NCBI GenBank assembly: GCA_963971425.1
Contig: OZ020515.1
Location: forward strand, 4,270,678-4,334,677
Direction of reading: 5' to 3'
DNA length: 64,000 nucleotides
From: Bryoerythrophyllum caledonicum
Taxonomy: Eukaryota > Streptophyta > Bryopsida > Pottiales > Pottiaceae
Shown here: in pieces, positions 25,521 to 37,180 of the stretch
How positions within the stretch are numbered: the first letter of the stretch is position 1
Layout of the letters: each line of letters opens with the position of its first letter
Made by a program: the position numbers and the translations under genes
Notes under the pieces: model-generated
Told to the model about the DNA's origin: nothing
Seen by the model: the letters and a program-made list of their open reading frames with translations, nothing else
The model's database searches: none

Positions 25521-25607
25521 CCAGTGGACATGGTCTTAGTAGTGGAACGAACAGACACTTTATTCACGCCGGCCTCCTTCGGAGACCGGCGTTCTTCTTC
25601 TTCTTCT
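25521..25607 (+). mobile_element. 87-bp 5'-truncated LINE insertion
   Basis: Holds the last part of the LINE 3' region (gacatggtcttagtagtgg), the hairpin and a TTC tail. It is flanked by the 11-bp duplication gtatatgtagt at 25510-25520 and 25608-25618. Inserted into the low-complexity part of the large LINE, opposite in orientation. Confidence 0.85.
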
Positions 25608-26341
25608 GTATATGTAGTATTATTTGATTTAGTATTCATTCGTATGTTTGTATTAGTATATGTCTCAATATTTGTCTTCATATTTGTCTTAGTATTTGTG
25701 CTAGTGTTCATGTTAGTACTCGTACTAGTATTCGTATCAATATTCGTATTAGTATGTGTATCAATATTTGTATTAGTGCAGGTATCAGTATTTGTATCAG
25801 TGCATGTATCAGTATTTGTATTACTGTACGTATCAGTATACGTACTAATATCAGTATTTGTACAAATATACGTACCGGTATATGTATCTGTATTGTTTCA
25901 GTATACATACTAGTATATGTACCAGTATAGGTACTAGTAAATATACTAGAATTTATACTCGTATTATTATACATATATATATATATATATTAGTATTTGT
26001 ACCCGTATATGTTCCAGTGTAAGTATCAGCGTATGTATTAGTATTTGTGCTCGTATTTGTTTTGTAGTATGGTTTTAACTCAACTTTTGTGTATGTTTTA
26101 CATTGTATGTATAGTTTTGTTTTTTCTTTAATATGGTATAGATACTTGTGAGGTTTAATATAATATTGTTTTTTGTATTTAAAATAATGTCTAATACAAT
26201 ATATGTATTTGTTCAATACAAGTATTGATATTTGTATGTAGCTAAGGTATGTAGGAATTTGTGCTATACTATACTTTCTACTCCATAGCGTCGTGGAGGG
26301 AGTGTAGAGGTGGTAAATAGATTTTACCGTGTGGTCTTTGG

Positions 26342-28676
26342 TCATTGCATGTTTGGCGGTTTGTCTTGGAGGAGTGGTAAGTTGGATTTACCGGTCACGG
26401 CGGACATCTTTTGCACTAGTGAAAACATTGTCGCTTTGATGTCTTCCATGTGGTGCTTGAGTTCTTCGTGCTTCATGTCGGTGTAGTCCTTGTTTGCTTG
26501 GGTCACCTTCTTGTTGTTGTCTTCAATCATTTTCTCTACATCCTTCGTGGTACAATAGGGAGGTGATGATGAGGAGGTTTGGACGTTGAATGTAGTGATT
26601 GTGTTGATGAGGGCGGTGTTGATGTCGTCAAAGCCAAAGTCCTTGATGGCATCGGCGGTGGGTGGATGTAGTCCTTCCAAACTCCTTGGGTGGGGCAAGA
26701 AATCCACATAGTTCCCATCTATCCTATGGGTCTTTCTCACAAAAGTTCTATATACAATGGGGTTAGCACAAAGTACATTACAACTTCCATTGTGATAGTT
26801 GTCCCTCTCTCTGTGATACCAAATTTCTCTCACGTTAAGGGCTCCCATGATCTTGTAAATCTCTTGTGAGGTGCTCATGGTGTTCAAGGTGATAGGGAAG
26901 GAAGAAAGAGTAAGGGTTAGAGCTTCTTTCCTTGCCTTTGTTTCGATAACACCATTTGGTCCTTTGGTGTCAACTACTTGCCTTGGGAGCAAGACTTCGT
27001 TTTGCACCACGATGCGGTTGGTGATCATGTTCTTCACTTGTGTTGGTGTTGAGGCAATGATGAATGCCCATGATTCACCATACACCTTTTGTACGTCGGT
27101 TATTTCGTAGTCATGGCCTTGTGAAAAGCTATGCCCAAGTGTTTCTTCAAACACCGCTTGAGCTGAAATTGCCACTAGACACTCACTTTTCACTTTCACG
27201 GAGAGGTTAGAACCTTTAGAAAGGTTGTTGAAGGTCTTGCAAACTTTGCCCACTACATTTTGACCATCTATGTTTAAAATGAATATTCTAAGTCCTTTAA
27301 GCAATGCAATACCATCATATTAGTTTAAGGAGATGTACCTTAAAGTTTCCCGCCCATACACCTTTTGTTTTCCTTTGTTTGACACTAAGACATGGTATAT
27401 ATAATGGGTCATAGACACCGGTGCCAAGCGAGATGTTCATTTTCTCCAACCTTTCCATTATCATGTTCTTGGCCGTGTCATACATAATAGGGGTGTTAGG
27501 AATTTCAAAGTGGATGGCAACATGAAAGTCAAGAGATAGGCCGGTAGATTCGTTCGTCTTGACTTCACAAGGAAGTTGTGTAATGTTATAGTGTTGTTTG
27601 ACAATACCTTTCCTTACCTCCATGTGATACAAGGTTTGTGGAATTCGAGGGAAGGCTACCCGCGCTCCATGGGCCTCTTCGGCCTCTTCTTCTTTGAGTC
27701 CTCTAGTTATCATGTCCTTCACCGTTTCGCCGCTAAAGAGTTCCTCAGCTCCTTCTTCTATTGCGAGTGCTTCCATGGCCTGAAACCCCATCCAAAATTT
27801 GTAAGTAGTAAAGGTGGGTTTAATGGACTTACCTTCATTGGTGTTGGACTTTTTGCTTCTCTTGCTACTGCTGGTTTCGCCGTCTTTGCCTCTTGGTGTC
27901 TTTGATTTTGTGGTGAAGTTGGGGCTATCATCGGTTTGGTCCACCATCTCTAGGCCTAGAGATAGGTTCTTCCTTGCGGTTCCTGCCATGTTAGTTTTGC
28001 TACTTTCTAATACCATTGACGTAATTGAAAAGTTGTGGTGGTATATTAATGTTAGTTTAGAGATAGATATAGGAAAGAAAGAGGTTTTATGATGCGAGGG
28101 GAGGTTTATACTAGGAGAAAGGGAGTTAAGAGAGGATGGGGGGGGAGGTCTAAATACTTCGTAATTTTTACGGGTGGGGGGAGATTTTCTGTGGTAGAGG
28201 GGGAGGTTTGTGCAAGGGGAAGGGAGGTCGTAGTGAGTGGGGGGAGGGTCGCTAGAAAGGGAGGGGGGGTCGGAGACTGTGAAAGGAGGGTCGCTGAGGT
28301 CGAGGGGAGGGTTCTTGTTAGGATTGGGTAGGTTGCAGGGGGGGTTAGGGGGGTCGCTATATGTTCTTGGGAGGTCGCTATTTGTTCTTGGGAGGTTGCT
28401 ATCGGGTCGCCGGGTGAAAAAATGCAGTGCCTCTAAGTTAAAGTGTCGTAGGGACGCAGGGTCGCAAGAACGCACGGTCGCTGAGTTGCACAGGCGCAGG
28501 AACGCAAAGTCGCTGGGTGAAAAAACCACGTCGCTGCCAGGGTTTTGAGGGTCGCTGGGTGAAAATACGAGGTCGCTACCAGGGTTTCGAGGGTCGCTGG
28601 TTAGGGAGGCTGGGTTAGTAATGTCTGTCAAAGGCGTGACTGTGGCATACTCTGCAGAAGGGAGGTTGAGGTTCAA
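26342..28676 (-). pseudogene. LINE ORF1 (gag-like), one frame change
   Basis: Two frames meet near 27,310: 28,676-27,315 (453 codons) and 27,304-26,342 (320 codons). The N-terminal half is rich in Pro, Ser and Asp with SDPP-like repeats, the middle is basic (GKDGETSSSKRSKKSNTNEGK), and the C-terminal half is globular, ending with a charged, probably helical stretch (KDVEKMIEDNNKKVTQANKD). An alternative start is the MVLESSKTNMAG methionine near 28,017. Position directly upstream of the ORF2 region and on the same strand suggests the RNA-binding ORF1 protein of the LINE. I recognise no firm domain; an RRM-like fold is possible but unproven. Confidence 0.6.
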
Positions 28677-30359
28677 GAGAGGGGAGTCGGCAGGGGGAAG
28701 TCGGGGTGTCTTCGGCTGGGAGGGGAAGTTGGCAGGGGGGGTTTTAGATTCAGGGATGGAGGGGGTTGGGGTATCGCAGAAAGGGGAGGAGGGTGGGGAG
28801 CACGAGATGGGCTGGGGGAGAGGGGGGGATAGTGAGGGAGATCGAGAGGGTGGCTGGGAAAGGGAGGGGGATGGTGAGAGGGAGGCGGAGGATGGTGAGA
28901 GGGGGGAGAGGGGAGGGAGGGGCAGTGAAGGAAGGGCGGGGGGATTGTTGGTGATCAGGGAGATAGAGGGGAGGGGGAAGGGGGTTGTAGGGATAGAGCA
29001 GGGGGTGGTGAGGGGATCTGTAGGTAGAGGGTGGAGAGATGGAAGGGGTGTGGTAGAGGGAACTTTGAGAGAAAGGTCTGAAGGTTACCTTGTTGTCTTG
29101 AGGTTTTGCGTTGTTGACATGGATTGTCGTTGCTTGCGTTGCTTTGGATCTCCTCTTGTTGTTGTGTTGACGTGGATTGTTCTTCGATGTACTGTTGCTG
29201 CGGGTTGATCTTTGTTGCTGTGTTTCCGTCTTTTACAGCCTTGCTGTGGGTGTCTCCTTGTGTTGTTGTGCCTTTGTTGTGAAATCTTACTGCGGTCTTG
29301 ATGTGGATGGAGTTGGTGCTGGTTTGTTGGCTATGACGTTGTGTTCTTGTGTCCTCTCGCTCTAGAGTCGAATTTTTTGGTGTTGATGGTGTGTTTGTCT
29401 GCTGCTGCTGCGTAGGCTGATCCAGATCTGGGAAATTTCGCGAGCCCTTCCGCGTGAAGTCTGCAAACACGAACTTAGAGACCTTTTCTTTTAGGGTTTT
29501 GATGTGGATCTTTATGTGTGTTATATCATAGTGAGATCTTGGTGTACTACAGCTAGCGTGTGTGGATGTGGTGATGTACGTGATGTTACTAGTAATTAGA
29601 GTGTCTACAACAAAAAAGCAATGGAAATGGATAGAGATGGCCTGATTTGTTGTCTTGTTGATGCCTTGAAGTAGATCTTTGATGTTTGTTGTGGCAAACT
29701 TCACTCCGGAGGTTGTTCTTCAGTGTTGGTCTCCAGATCTAGTGTATAAGTTTCTAAAACAAATGGTGTTAGATCTATTGTGTAATGTGTGTGTGTTTCT
29801 AACAAAACATGGTGACAGCGTAAAAGGAAAGAACAAAGAATTGAGAGGGGGGTAAGAGATAGCCTATAGGTGATGGCGTGGATCTGGCTTTGTTGAGTGC
29901 TTGTGTCCTGCCAACAGTGTTAGCTCCTTGTGTTGCTCAATCTCTTGTGTAATGGAAACGTGGTTCAAGGAGGAACAAGGGCTAAGCGGTGGGTATCCAG
30001 ATCTCGTTCTAACTACACTCAATCCGGACAGATCTAATGGTTATGGAAGGTCATTGGGTTCAGATCTATGCACAACACTAGTTTCCCACGCTTCAGATAA
30101 AACTTGCAACAATCTCCCTCAAAAACTTGTCCATAACCTCTCAAAAAGTCCAGATCTAATGTTTTGAGCGCTTCCAACAAGTCCGATCTGCCTTCTCAAC
30201 TTCACCAACGTCTAGATCTCGAACAATGTGGGCTCCCAGTAAGGCCAGCAACCTCTTACTGCACATCCCTCAAGATTCTAGACTAAGTCCTTGCACCTCC
30301 CCTCACCACGAATTGCGGAGCTCACTCTCTACTCATTCTCGATCCCTACACAAAGTTTT
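28677..30359 (-). other. LINE 5' leader, strand-biased C/T-rich block
   Basis: Plus-strand 28,130-29,060 is strikingly G-rich (many runs of four or more G), so the element's transcript would be C-rich there. An open frame at 29,704-28,955 is Gln/Thr/Pro-rich without a domain. Further upstream agatct recurs several times (about 29,730-30,230). I treat this as leader and promoter region; the evidence is position only. Confidence 0.45.
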
Positions 30360-30471
30360 AAATCTTCTACAAAACTTATATGAGATGTTGTGGCAAACAT
30401 TTTGTGAATTTTGGCTGTAGAATTAAAAGATACTACATTCGAAGTGAAAAAATATGTCTTCCGAACTAACA

Positions 30472-30494
30472 CTTGGTCCTTTAGGGGTTAATTA
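30472..30494 (+). mobile_element. Isolated end of a piggyBac-like MITE
   Basis: The string acttggtcctttaggggttaa is the right terminus of the TTAA MITE family. The rest of the element is not visible to its left. Confidence 0.6.
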
Positions 30495-30507
30495 TGTACA
30501 AAAGCGA

Positions 30508-30637
30508 GTCTACCCTCGAAAGGGGGAAGTAGTTCCAGCTCACTTTTTCCCTGCCTGGTGGGCATGGTCTTAGAAGTCGAACAAATGGACACTTTATTCA
30601 TGCCGGCCTCCTCCGGAGACCGGTGTTCTTTTTCTTC
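30508..30637 (+). mobile_element. 130-bp 5'-truncated LINE insertion
   Basis: Contains the LINE 3' region from ctaccctcgaaaggggg through the hairpin and tail. It is flanked by a perfect 13-bp duplication, tgtacaaaagcga, at 30495-30507 and 30638-30650. It landed beside the MITE end at 30,472-30,494. Confidence 0.9.
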
Positions 30638-30674
30638 TGTACAAAAGCGACTTGCAAAATAGGGTCCTTAGTTA

Positions 30675-31228
30675 GGGGCGGTTTACACTACGACCCAAGA
30701 ACTCGTCACATGCACCTCTAAAATTTGTGATTGACTCCATCAACTCGTCCCCGGATGACTTGGGTTTACACTACGAGGAGAAAAGAAAAGTGGCCAAAGG
30801 AGTTGAGGTTCTGAAAAGGCCTAAAACAAACCTTGTGGATATTGTTGAAGGGTCCCCCGGATTTTGCAGAGATAGAGGCAAAAAGGTTTCTCTTATTGTT
30901 GAACGAGGAGACTATGGGCCTGAAATGCCGTTTTATTATTATTAATTTTTAGAGGGGGCCCAACGTTACTGTAGATACAATGCCCTTTTTAGGCATTCAT
31001 TAATAAAACCAACACGCCCACTTTTTAGTACATGGTCATTCCTCCCGGTCCAAGTTTAGTTTATACTTGGGGAAAAGCCCAAGGGCTTTAAAAATTACAT
31101 TTTTCTGAAGTGTGACCATGGAAGTGTGACCATGGAAATGTGACCATGAAGTGTGACCATGAAGTGTGACCATGAAATTAATCCATTTTCCTTGGTCATG
31201 GCTCTTGGTCTGTAGTGTAAACCACCCC
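30675..31228 (+). mobile_element. PIF/Harbinger-like MITE (TTA target)
   Basis: A 554-bp element with inverted ends GGGGCGGTTTACACTAC and GTAGTGTAAACCACCCC, flanked by TTA at 30672-30674 and 31229-31231. A 3-bp TTA duplication with G-rich ends is the habit of PIF/Harbinger (Tourist) elements. It includes a small minisatellite with unit gtgtgaccatgaa, about five copies at 31,110-31,175. The 72-codon frame at 30,727 has no recognisable motif. Confidence 0.75.
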
Positions 31229-31239
31229 TTAGTGTACTT

Positions 31240-33310
31240 CCAAGAGCTTCTTCTTTTCGGTCAGATTGTGAACAGTGTTGTGATAAGCTGAGTGAGTCAA
31301 GATATTTGCAAATGGGAATATGGACTATGGAATGTGTACATGCTCAGGAGAAGATATGGAGATGCACAGAAACTAATTGCGGGTGCCTGCATCATGTCAA
31401 CGATGACAAGTGGCAAGTCTGCACCAGTGTAGCATTGGTGGGCAGCATATTCCAACACTCCAGAAAGCTAATCTTGTTCCCGAAGATATCAGTTCTTGTG
31501 GTTATCCATCCAAGGCTTATGATCTGGTAGTAGGTTCTGAACTGGAAGAACAACACTGTACTTTCCATAGCATATTCATTCGATGGATAACTCCATTCCA
31601 TTTTATGGTAACACATCTTTGATACTTGGGCATGACGGTCATGAAAATGGAGCTTGTACATCCTTAATATGGGTGGTGTACTGTCGACACAAGGTAAGCC
31701 GCTCTAAAACCGACAAGTTCAGGAATGTGCATATATGGAGAGAGGAGATAATGATACTATTATTTTTCACTGATAGCCAATAGAATTACAATTCCAACCC
31801 AAGTGATTTCATATTTTTTCGATGAAAACTGCATTAGTTATGAATTTTCAAACTGTGCAGCCATGTTTAGTGGGTGGCCAACAGTAGGTACCCCCCACAA
31901 CCAACGACCAAAAGTAAGGGTCTTGACTAATAGTAAACCTCCATTTGTAACTGAGTTGGTGGTAATGGGATGGAAGAGGGTTGGCTATGGGTTTTGGTTG
32001 GTTATGGGGAGGCTTACCTTATATCATGGACAACCAAATGCATGTGCACCACTCTCACATAAATTTTAAATCTAGAGTACGTTGAAGGGACATCAATGGC
32101 ATTACATTACAATTTTGTTCAGATGGATATACAATGGTCAGAAGTTGTCACATTGGATGGATGAAATCAATCTTTTTTTCGAGCAAGTTTCTTAAGGCTA
32201 CCTAGTTTGTCTCATCAAATGATGTATCTCTCCCTAAAGTTTGGAGCCCACTGTGCTTCCATGTTTTCTGCTTAGTGACTTGTTTTCTGCAAGTCATTGG
32301 AGGCCCTAAACCCTAATGCTCCCAGAAACACAAACACAAGCTGAGTGACTCATTTGCTCTACGCCAAATGACCTGTAATAGAATGAACACAGTGCTATTG
32401 CAAAACTAACTCTCCAATGGCTCACTTTACCGCACTCATGTCCTTGAGAGGTATAGCTTATTTTTACCCTCCATGAACAGCAAGAACTGCAGCTTGTGAA
32501 GTGGTATGAATGAAATGAATGACCAGTATTTTTGAATGCCTATGGTCGAACTGCATATGCATTGATTCAGGCAAAGTTGAGGACTTGCTTTTTCACTTAT
32601 TCCTAAAAGGTGAATGTTGTCATCAGATCATAGACGGTGAACCTGGAAAACTTCGACTGTGCATGTTCCAGCTCCAGAATCCATTTAGCCAGACAATGGT
32701 TGTTGAATTACAAGTGGAAGAAGAATATACATATTTTGATTGAATGACTCAAAAATTCTACCCACGAACAAGAGACAAAAATTGTAGCAAGTGTGATGTG
32801 TATATGTGATTCTCACGTCGTGTACATCTTATCCTCAAGCTGCCTAGTAAGTAAACTTCATATATCAGTAATGTATTTTATTTGTGCAACGCCTTTGCTC
32901 TCATCTTATCATGTTCAAGCTGGAGTGGTATGATTGCAGGGATGATCTGAAATGCTGACTGATCAACGATGAAGATAAGGCCATGGAATGTTGATGAGGG
33001 TTCTCATTTTCTGCCGGGGCAACTTAAGTCATATGCAAGTGCATTCCTGTCAATGTTGTGTACATGTGTACAGAGCAGGATGACTCACGCTCTCACCCCA
33101 AAAGTGTGTATTTTAATATTTTATTGCAGAAGATATTCTACTTTTGTCTTCTCCAACAGACTGTTGTGGCAGTTGCAGCACTTGAGTTGGGAGTCAAGCG
33201 TGGAGACATCTTATCCAATGAGGAAGAGAAGGTAACTCAAGGTAATGTACACAAATGGGCAAAAAACCTGCTTTATGGTTCTTCTCAGTTCTTTGTGTTA
33301 CGCTTGCAAT
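31240..33310 (+). repeat. Low-copy repeat R, copy 2, with exon-like pieces
   Basis: The most complete copy of R. Exon-like pieces: KVEDLLFHLFLKGE with HQIIDGEPGKLRLCMFQLQ (32,570-32,700), and TVVAVAALELGVKRGDILSN (33,160-33,231) bounded by TTCTCCAACAG and GAGAAG|GTAACT, which look like splice sites. Similar sequence recurs at 10.5-13.4 kb and, inverted, at 56.7-57.1 and 60.3-61.0 kb. I do not recognise the source gene. A host gene fragment spread by duplication is the simplest reading. Confidence 0.5.
31692..32019 (+). mobile_element. TA-flanked MITE, copy 2
   Basis: A 328-bp relative of 12,849-13,201 with ends AGGTAAGCC and GGCTTACCT. TA is present on the right flank; the left flank reads CA, probably mutated. 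Confidence 0.75.
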
Positions 33311-33928
33311 AATTGGATATATATTTAGTAATGATATTCTTTGTAGAACAATAGAGTTCTCCGCAAAGTACCCCAAATCCTCAGTTTCTAACCTATAAAA
33401 TGGAAAAGCCACGGTCGCCGAGTCCATTGGCAGGGTTTCACTGTAGACCTTGAATAGAACACTAGATAGATTAGTTTTTGAGCCCTAGAATTCCCAAACT
33501 CGAGTTTGTGCCTAGCTTTCATTTTAAGCAAACTCTGACCCTTCAAGTCATGCACAACTCTAGGATTGTAGGATACATGCCAGAGTGTCATGACGTTCAT
33601 GATTGTTCTTGTTTGTTTTTGGGAGATTTGTGCCATTTGTGCCATAAATAACACCTCCTCAAAACCGTCAAATCTTGAATTTTTTTCACAAGATTACTTT
33701 GCAGCTACACTCAAATACAGGTTAGATTATCTTTTGCATGAAAAAAGGAGGACAAAAGACCGGCTCCCTTTACGAATAACTCAAATATATGGAAAAGTTT
33801 CTTTTTAACTATGGAACTTAAGTTTTAAGTATTTGGCAGCTTTTGATATTGTGATCAAGGATAATTTCTCGTGAGAAAACAATATTTCAAGAAAATTCTA
33901 GCATGAAGATAATTACCATAGCCCTTAA
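33311..33928. other. Non-coding spacer, nothing recognised
   Basis: Several overlapping short frames but no motif, repeat end or RNA gene seen between repeat R and the next MITE. Confidence 0.4.
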
Positions 33929-34862
33929 CTCCTAGAGGCCCAGGACTCCCTTGGGGGACTCTCGAAGGCTTGGGCAGGTTCATGTTGTGTCAAATTTTAA
34001 TAGTCTTCTTTGGAATTTCTAATGTAGATGGACATTACTAAAAGCTTCGTGCAAGTGCAATTTTTTTCCCAAATCCAACATTTATTGGAAAAGTTTTAGG
34101 GTTTTCAGTTTCAAATGGGGGGAGCGGGCACGTCGGGTAACTCCAATTTTTTTTTCCTATAACACTCTATCAAATGTGAGATTCTCAATTCTAGCAAGTA
34201 ATATTATTTCCTTGGATACTGTGAAAAAAACATTTCTTGTCTTTAATGAAAAATAGCACATTAACCCAAGCCAAACATCTTCACACATTGTCACACATTG
34301 TTGGGCAAGGTACCAAAAAAACTTCTTACTTTCCACATAAATCTAAGAGATCTTCATATTTTTTTGCATTTTGTTCTTTCCACTACAAGATGTGGTGTAA
34401 ACCTTCTTATTGACGGTTTGGAATCTCATTCTAAAACATATTTCGTTCACAAATAGATATAATGTGAACCTCCACTACTTGCACAATTGTTTTGAATATG
34501 CTACTCTTCTTTTCTACCTTCAAAAATTGGTGTACAAGGAACTAACATCATGATTAATCTGATGGTGATTTATTTAGACCTTGTGTAGTGCAAAAATTGG
34601 ACACTAAATGAAGTCAAAGTTTGTTGATCCACTCAACCCAAGGAAGAAAATGAGTCATTTTTTTCTAATTCAAACACTATCCTTTTTTAATCTTTGTGGT
34701 CAAAGTTTATGAAATTTGTTGTGGACATTATTCTATAAAGCTTTATTGAAATTCTACGGTTAGATGTAGAATTAAAAGTTTATGTTTTCCTCCTTACTCA
34801 TTGCACTACAAGGAGCAGTTTTGAAGTGTTTTTGTCGTGAAAATGCCTTGGGCCTTTAGGGA
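33929..34862 (-). mobile_element. piggyBac-like MITE, inverted copy
   Basis: A 934-bp element flanked by TTAA (33925-33928 and 34863-34866), ends CTCCTAGAGG and GGCCTTTAGGGA. Inverted relative to the copy at 10,726. Its interior matches that copy over most of the length. Confidence 0.8.
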
Positions 34863-35389
34863 TTAAACATCAGTTAGGGAATCGTATATACATGCAAAAC
34901 ACACAATTAAGCAATTATACACTTGGCCAAGTGCACTACTCGGCACTCAAAAACCAGAAGATTTAGCCCCCAATTTTTAATTTAAAAAAAAATGCTACGA
35001 TCTTACTAACTCTTTTGTATTAAATTTTTTTTTTGTTGTGTTACATGTTGTGTTACATGTTGCGTTACATATTGCATTAAATATGTGTACGTATGTGAAT
35101 AATATGCAAAATATATGAAAACTATTGTTTTAAACTTATGTAGAATATATGATTATTAAATTGGTTTTTTTTTTTTTGAAAACGACATTGTTCATGTACT
35201 TAAAATCTATACATACATCTTGAAACATAAGACAATATCAGTCGTGTATCACTTCCAATACTTTGGTGATTCATTTGTTTTCTTACGTGTTTGTACTATC
35301 ATATAATGAAATACCATACCTTGATGTGAGTGCAACAAATCATTTGTAAAACAAAGCATTATGTGTAAAGATATTAACTTCCAAGCCCT

Positions 35390-35585
35390 GAACATCACCA
35401 AGGCTAGTAGAAGCCGGTTGGAGGTAGTTGAGCAACCTTGAAGTTAAGCAAGATGGTCAAGGAATAGGACTTGGATGGGTGACCAAAGGAACTAGGTTGA
35501 GATTTCCTGGCTCTTCTTGGCTTCGCCTCGCGGAGCCCGCAGGGAACTCGGGGAACTCGTATACCTCGTGTAGCCTTTCACCCAC
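35390..35585 (+). repeat. 5S rRNA-derived sequence, possible SINE
   Basis: Matches eukaryotic 5S rRNA from about 35,411 to 35,490: agccgg, then aagttaagc (35441-35449), then ggaatagg-act and ggatgggtgacc (35473-35484), with spacing close to that of 5S. These cover the internal polymerase III promoter (A box and C box). It diverges elsewhere and continues into unrelated sequence (cggagcccgcaggg) and a short AT-rich tail, so it is not a working 5S gene. A 5S-headed SINE or a captured 5S pseudogene are both possible. Confidence 0.6.
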
Positions 35586-35636
35586 GAGCATTAATTTTAT
35601 ATTAAAATTTATTTTATTAAGTTATGTTCGTGCGGA

Positions 35637-36198
35637 GTATGCGCGCACACCCCCCTGGAGGTTTGGTATCGGGCGGCGTTGAGATGCAGCTCTCCTTCGC
35701 ATGTTTCTCCGCCACTCACACACTCTTCCCGGCCGCTCAATCCCTCTCCACACAGCTCACAGTCCCTCTTCTCCACAGAAATTACAGCCCTTTCTCTCCA
35801 CACAACTCATAGCCCCTCCCCGTGGCCGCTGAAACCCCCTCCCCTCTCCCCTCTCCTTGCCGTTGCTCAAACCCTCTCTCCCCACCTCAAATCCTACACC
35901 GCCGCTCACCCCTCTCCCCGCTCACTGCCTCTCTCCTCCGCCGCTCATTGCCTCTACCCTCTACCGCTCAAACCCTCTTCCTTCCTCCGCTTAAGACCTC
36001 CCCCCCACCGCAGCTCACACCCCCTCCCCTCATACACTCCCCTTTTGCCTCTCCCATACGAGTGTGTAAAACACATATCCATAGAGTCCTAAACCTCACC
36101 GCTACTCCACCCCTTCGGAACCCTAATCCGTCGCTGCTTACACACTCTCCCTCACATGATCCTCTTACCTCCACACGGGTATGCGCACGCACACCCGT
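35637..36198 (+). repeat. Pyrimidine-rich block bounded by GC palindromes (in A)
   Basis: About 560 bp of C/T-rich sequence running from agtatgcgcgcacaccccc to ggtatgcgcacgcacacccg. The open frames here (35,679-36,283) are low complexity and not convincing. A block of the same size and design lies in transposon B at 45,096-45,667. Confidence 0.5.
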
Positions 36199-37168
36199 CC
36201 TCGCGACCAGCCAGCCTCGAAATCAAGGACTGGTTGGGAGAAGATTCGGCCGTCGATCTCCTGCACCTATTGTGGGCTGTTGATCTGGGTGCCAAGGTCC
36301 AGTCCCTTAGCCCGTAGGCTAAGTTGCCACCTGCACCTGCATGGCGCTTAGGATTGATAAATCAATTGTTTAATAGTCTCCTACCTTGACATGGGTTCAC
36401 TCATTTCCTTTGGATATATCGCGTATACCCCAATGTTTGAATTCAAGGGCGAGGATTGTCTCAAATGAGATCGACGGCGATGATTGGCCACGGCCAGTGC
36501 TCGATTTAAAGGCTGGCTAGTGACGAGGCACGCCCCTGGAGTCCTCAACTCGATGCCGTTGCTCCAAACCCGCAGAATCCTAAACCCGCGGCCATCCTCA
36601 ACCTAACACCACCAAACCTAAATCCGGGGCTTCTTTCCTCTCCCGTACTCCTCTCCTCCTTTCCTACTTTCCTCCCGCTATACATATAAGGAGTGAAATT
36701 TTAGTAACTACTTTAAGTATCATGTATAGTGTACGCACACTATGTAAATAATAAATGCTATAAGTTTTTACTATTGATTAATTACATCACCAAGTGCATG
36801 TATAAATGCCTTCATTTTTTTGTCTTCTTCTTATGTATCATGTACCATGTGGAATTTCTTCATATCAATTGGCAATTATCTTTGGATGATTGCATCTTTT
36901 CTACATTACAATTCTTATAAGCTATTTACAAAATTTTGTACAATGATATTAAATAGACATTTATCAAAGTTCAACAACGTTACACTAAAAATTTGTTGAA
37001 AAAGAAATTTAACAACTTGTTAAATTGACAATTTTAATTGCACACAATATTGATCCAAAAACTCTATTTTTTTTTCAAAATTGACAAAAAAATTTAAAAT
37101 GTGGGAATTTTGGTGCGCCATGGCCGTCGTGGTTCCTAAGTGCACTTTTAAATGGCCAAGTGCATAAT
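36199..37168. other. Rest of transposon A, no gene
   Basis: Moderately GC-rich to about 36,640, then AT-rich to the right end. No coding region or RNA gene recognised. The last 40 bases (gtgcacttttaaatggccaa and onward) mirror the left end of B. Confidence 0.5.
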
Positions 37169-37180
37169 TGCTTAATTGCA

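Larger units (their letters stand above)
23259..26340 (-). other. LINE low-complexity Asn/Thr/Lys-rich region
   Basis: On the minus strand the region reads as runs of TNTNT, YTNTN, HIHTH and KTK peptides in shifting open frames (for example 23,883-23,248 and 25,496-25,203). On the plus strand it looks like TG/TA microsatellite. A third, decayed YYKILILSGGD module lies near 25,240-25,285 without the NPGP core. The region sits between ORF1 and the 2A/endonuclease part and may encode an N-terminal extension of ORF2 grown by repeat expansion. Coding status is inferred from repeat periods divisible by three (24.1-24.6 kb). Confidence 0.55.
15437..30359 (-). mobile_element. Full-length 2A-bearing LINE, about 14.9 kb
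   Basis: Non-LTR retrotransposon read on the minus strand. Order from its 5' end: C/T-rich leader, ORF1 (28.7-26.3 kb), low-complexity region with 2A-like motifs (26.3-22.7 kb), endonuclease, reverse transcriptase, RNase H, Cys/His finger, 3' hairpin and (TTC)n tail. The flanking string aaatcttctac (continuing aa) occurs at 15426-15436 and again at 30360-30370, which I take as the target-site duplication. This makes the insertion unusually long for a LINE. The domain order 2A-EN-RT-RNase H-finger resembles trypanosome L1Tc/ingi and other I-superfamily elements; placement in that group is inference. ORF2 has at least two frame changes and several stops, so this copy is inactive. The 5' end rests on a single matching string. 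Confidence 0.75.

Noticed and set aside
23343-25913. Plus-strand frames encoding Val/Phe/Tyr-rich, membrane-like proteins
   Set aside because: They come from TG/TA-rich low-complexity DNA that is the antisense of the LINE Asn/Thr/Lys-rich region; no motif or start context supports them.
28621-29208. 195-codon Gly/Arg/Glu-rich plus-strand frame
   Set aside because: Product of a G-rich strand opposite the C-rich LINE leader; composition alone keeps it open.
35411-35490. A functional 5S rRNA gene
   Set aside because: Only the internal promoter part matches well; the ends and much of the stem sequence are changed, and there is no T-run terminator at the expected place.
35679-36283. Two overlapping Ser/Pro-rich frames of about 140-150 codons
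   Set aside because: They arise from C/T-rich sequence open in several frames at once; no domain and no homologous frame in the sister block of B.
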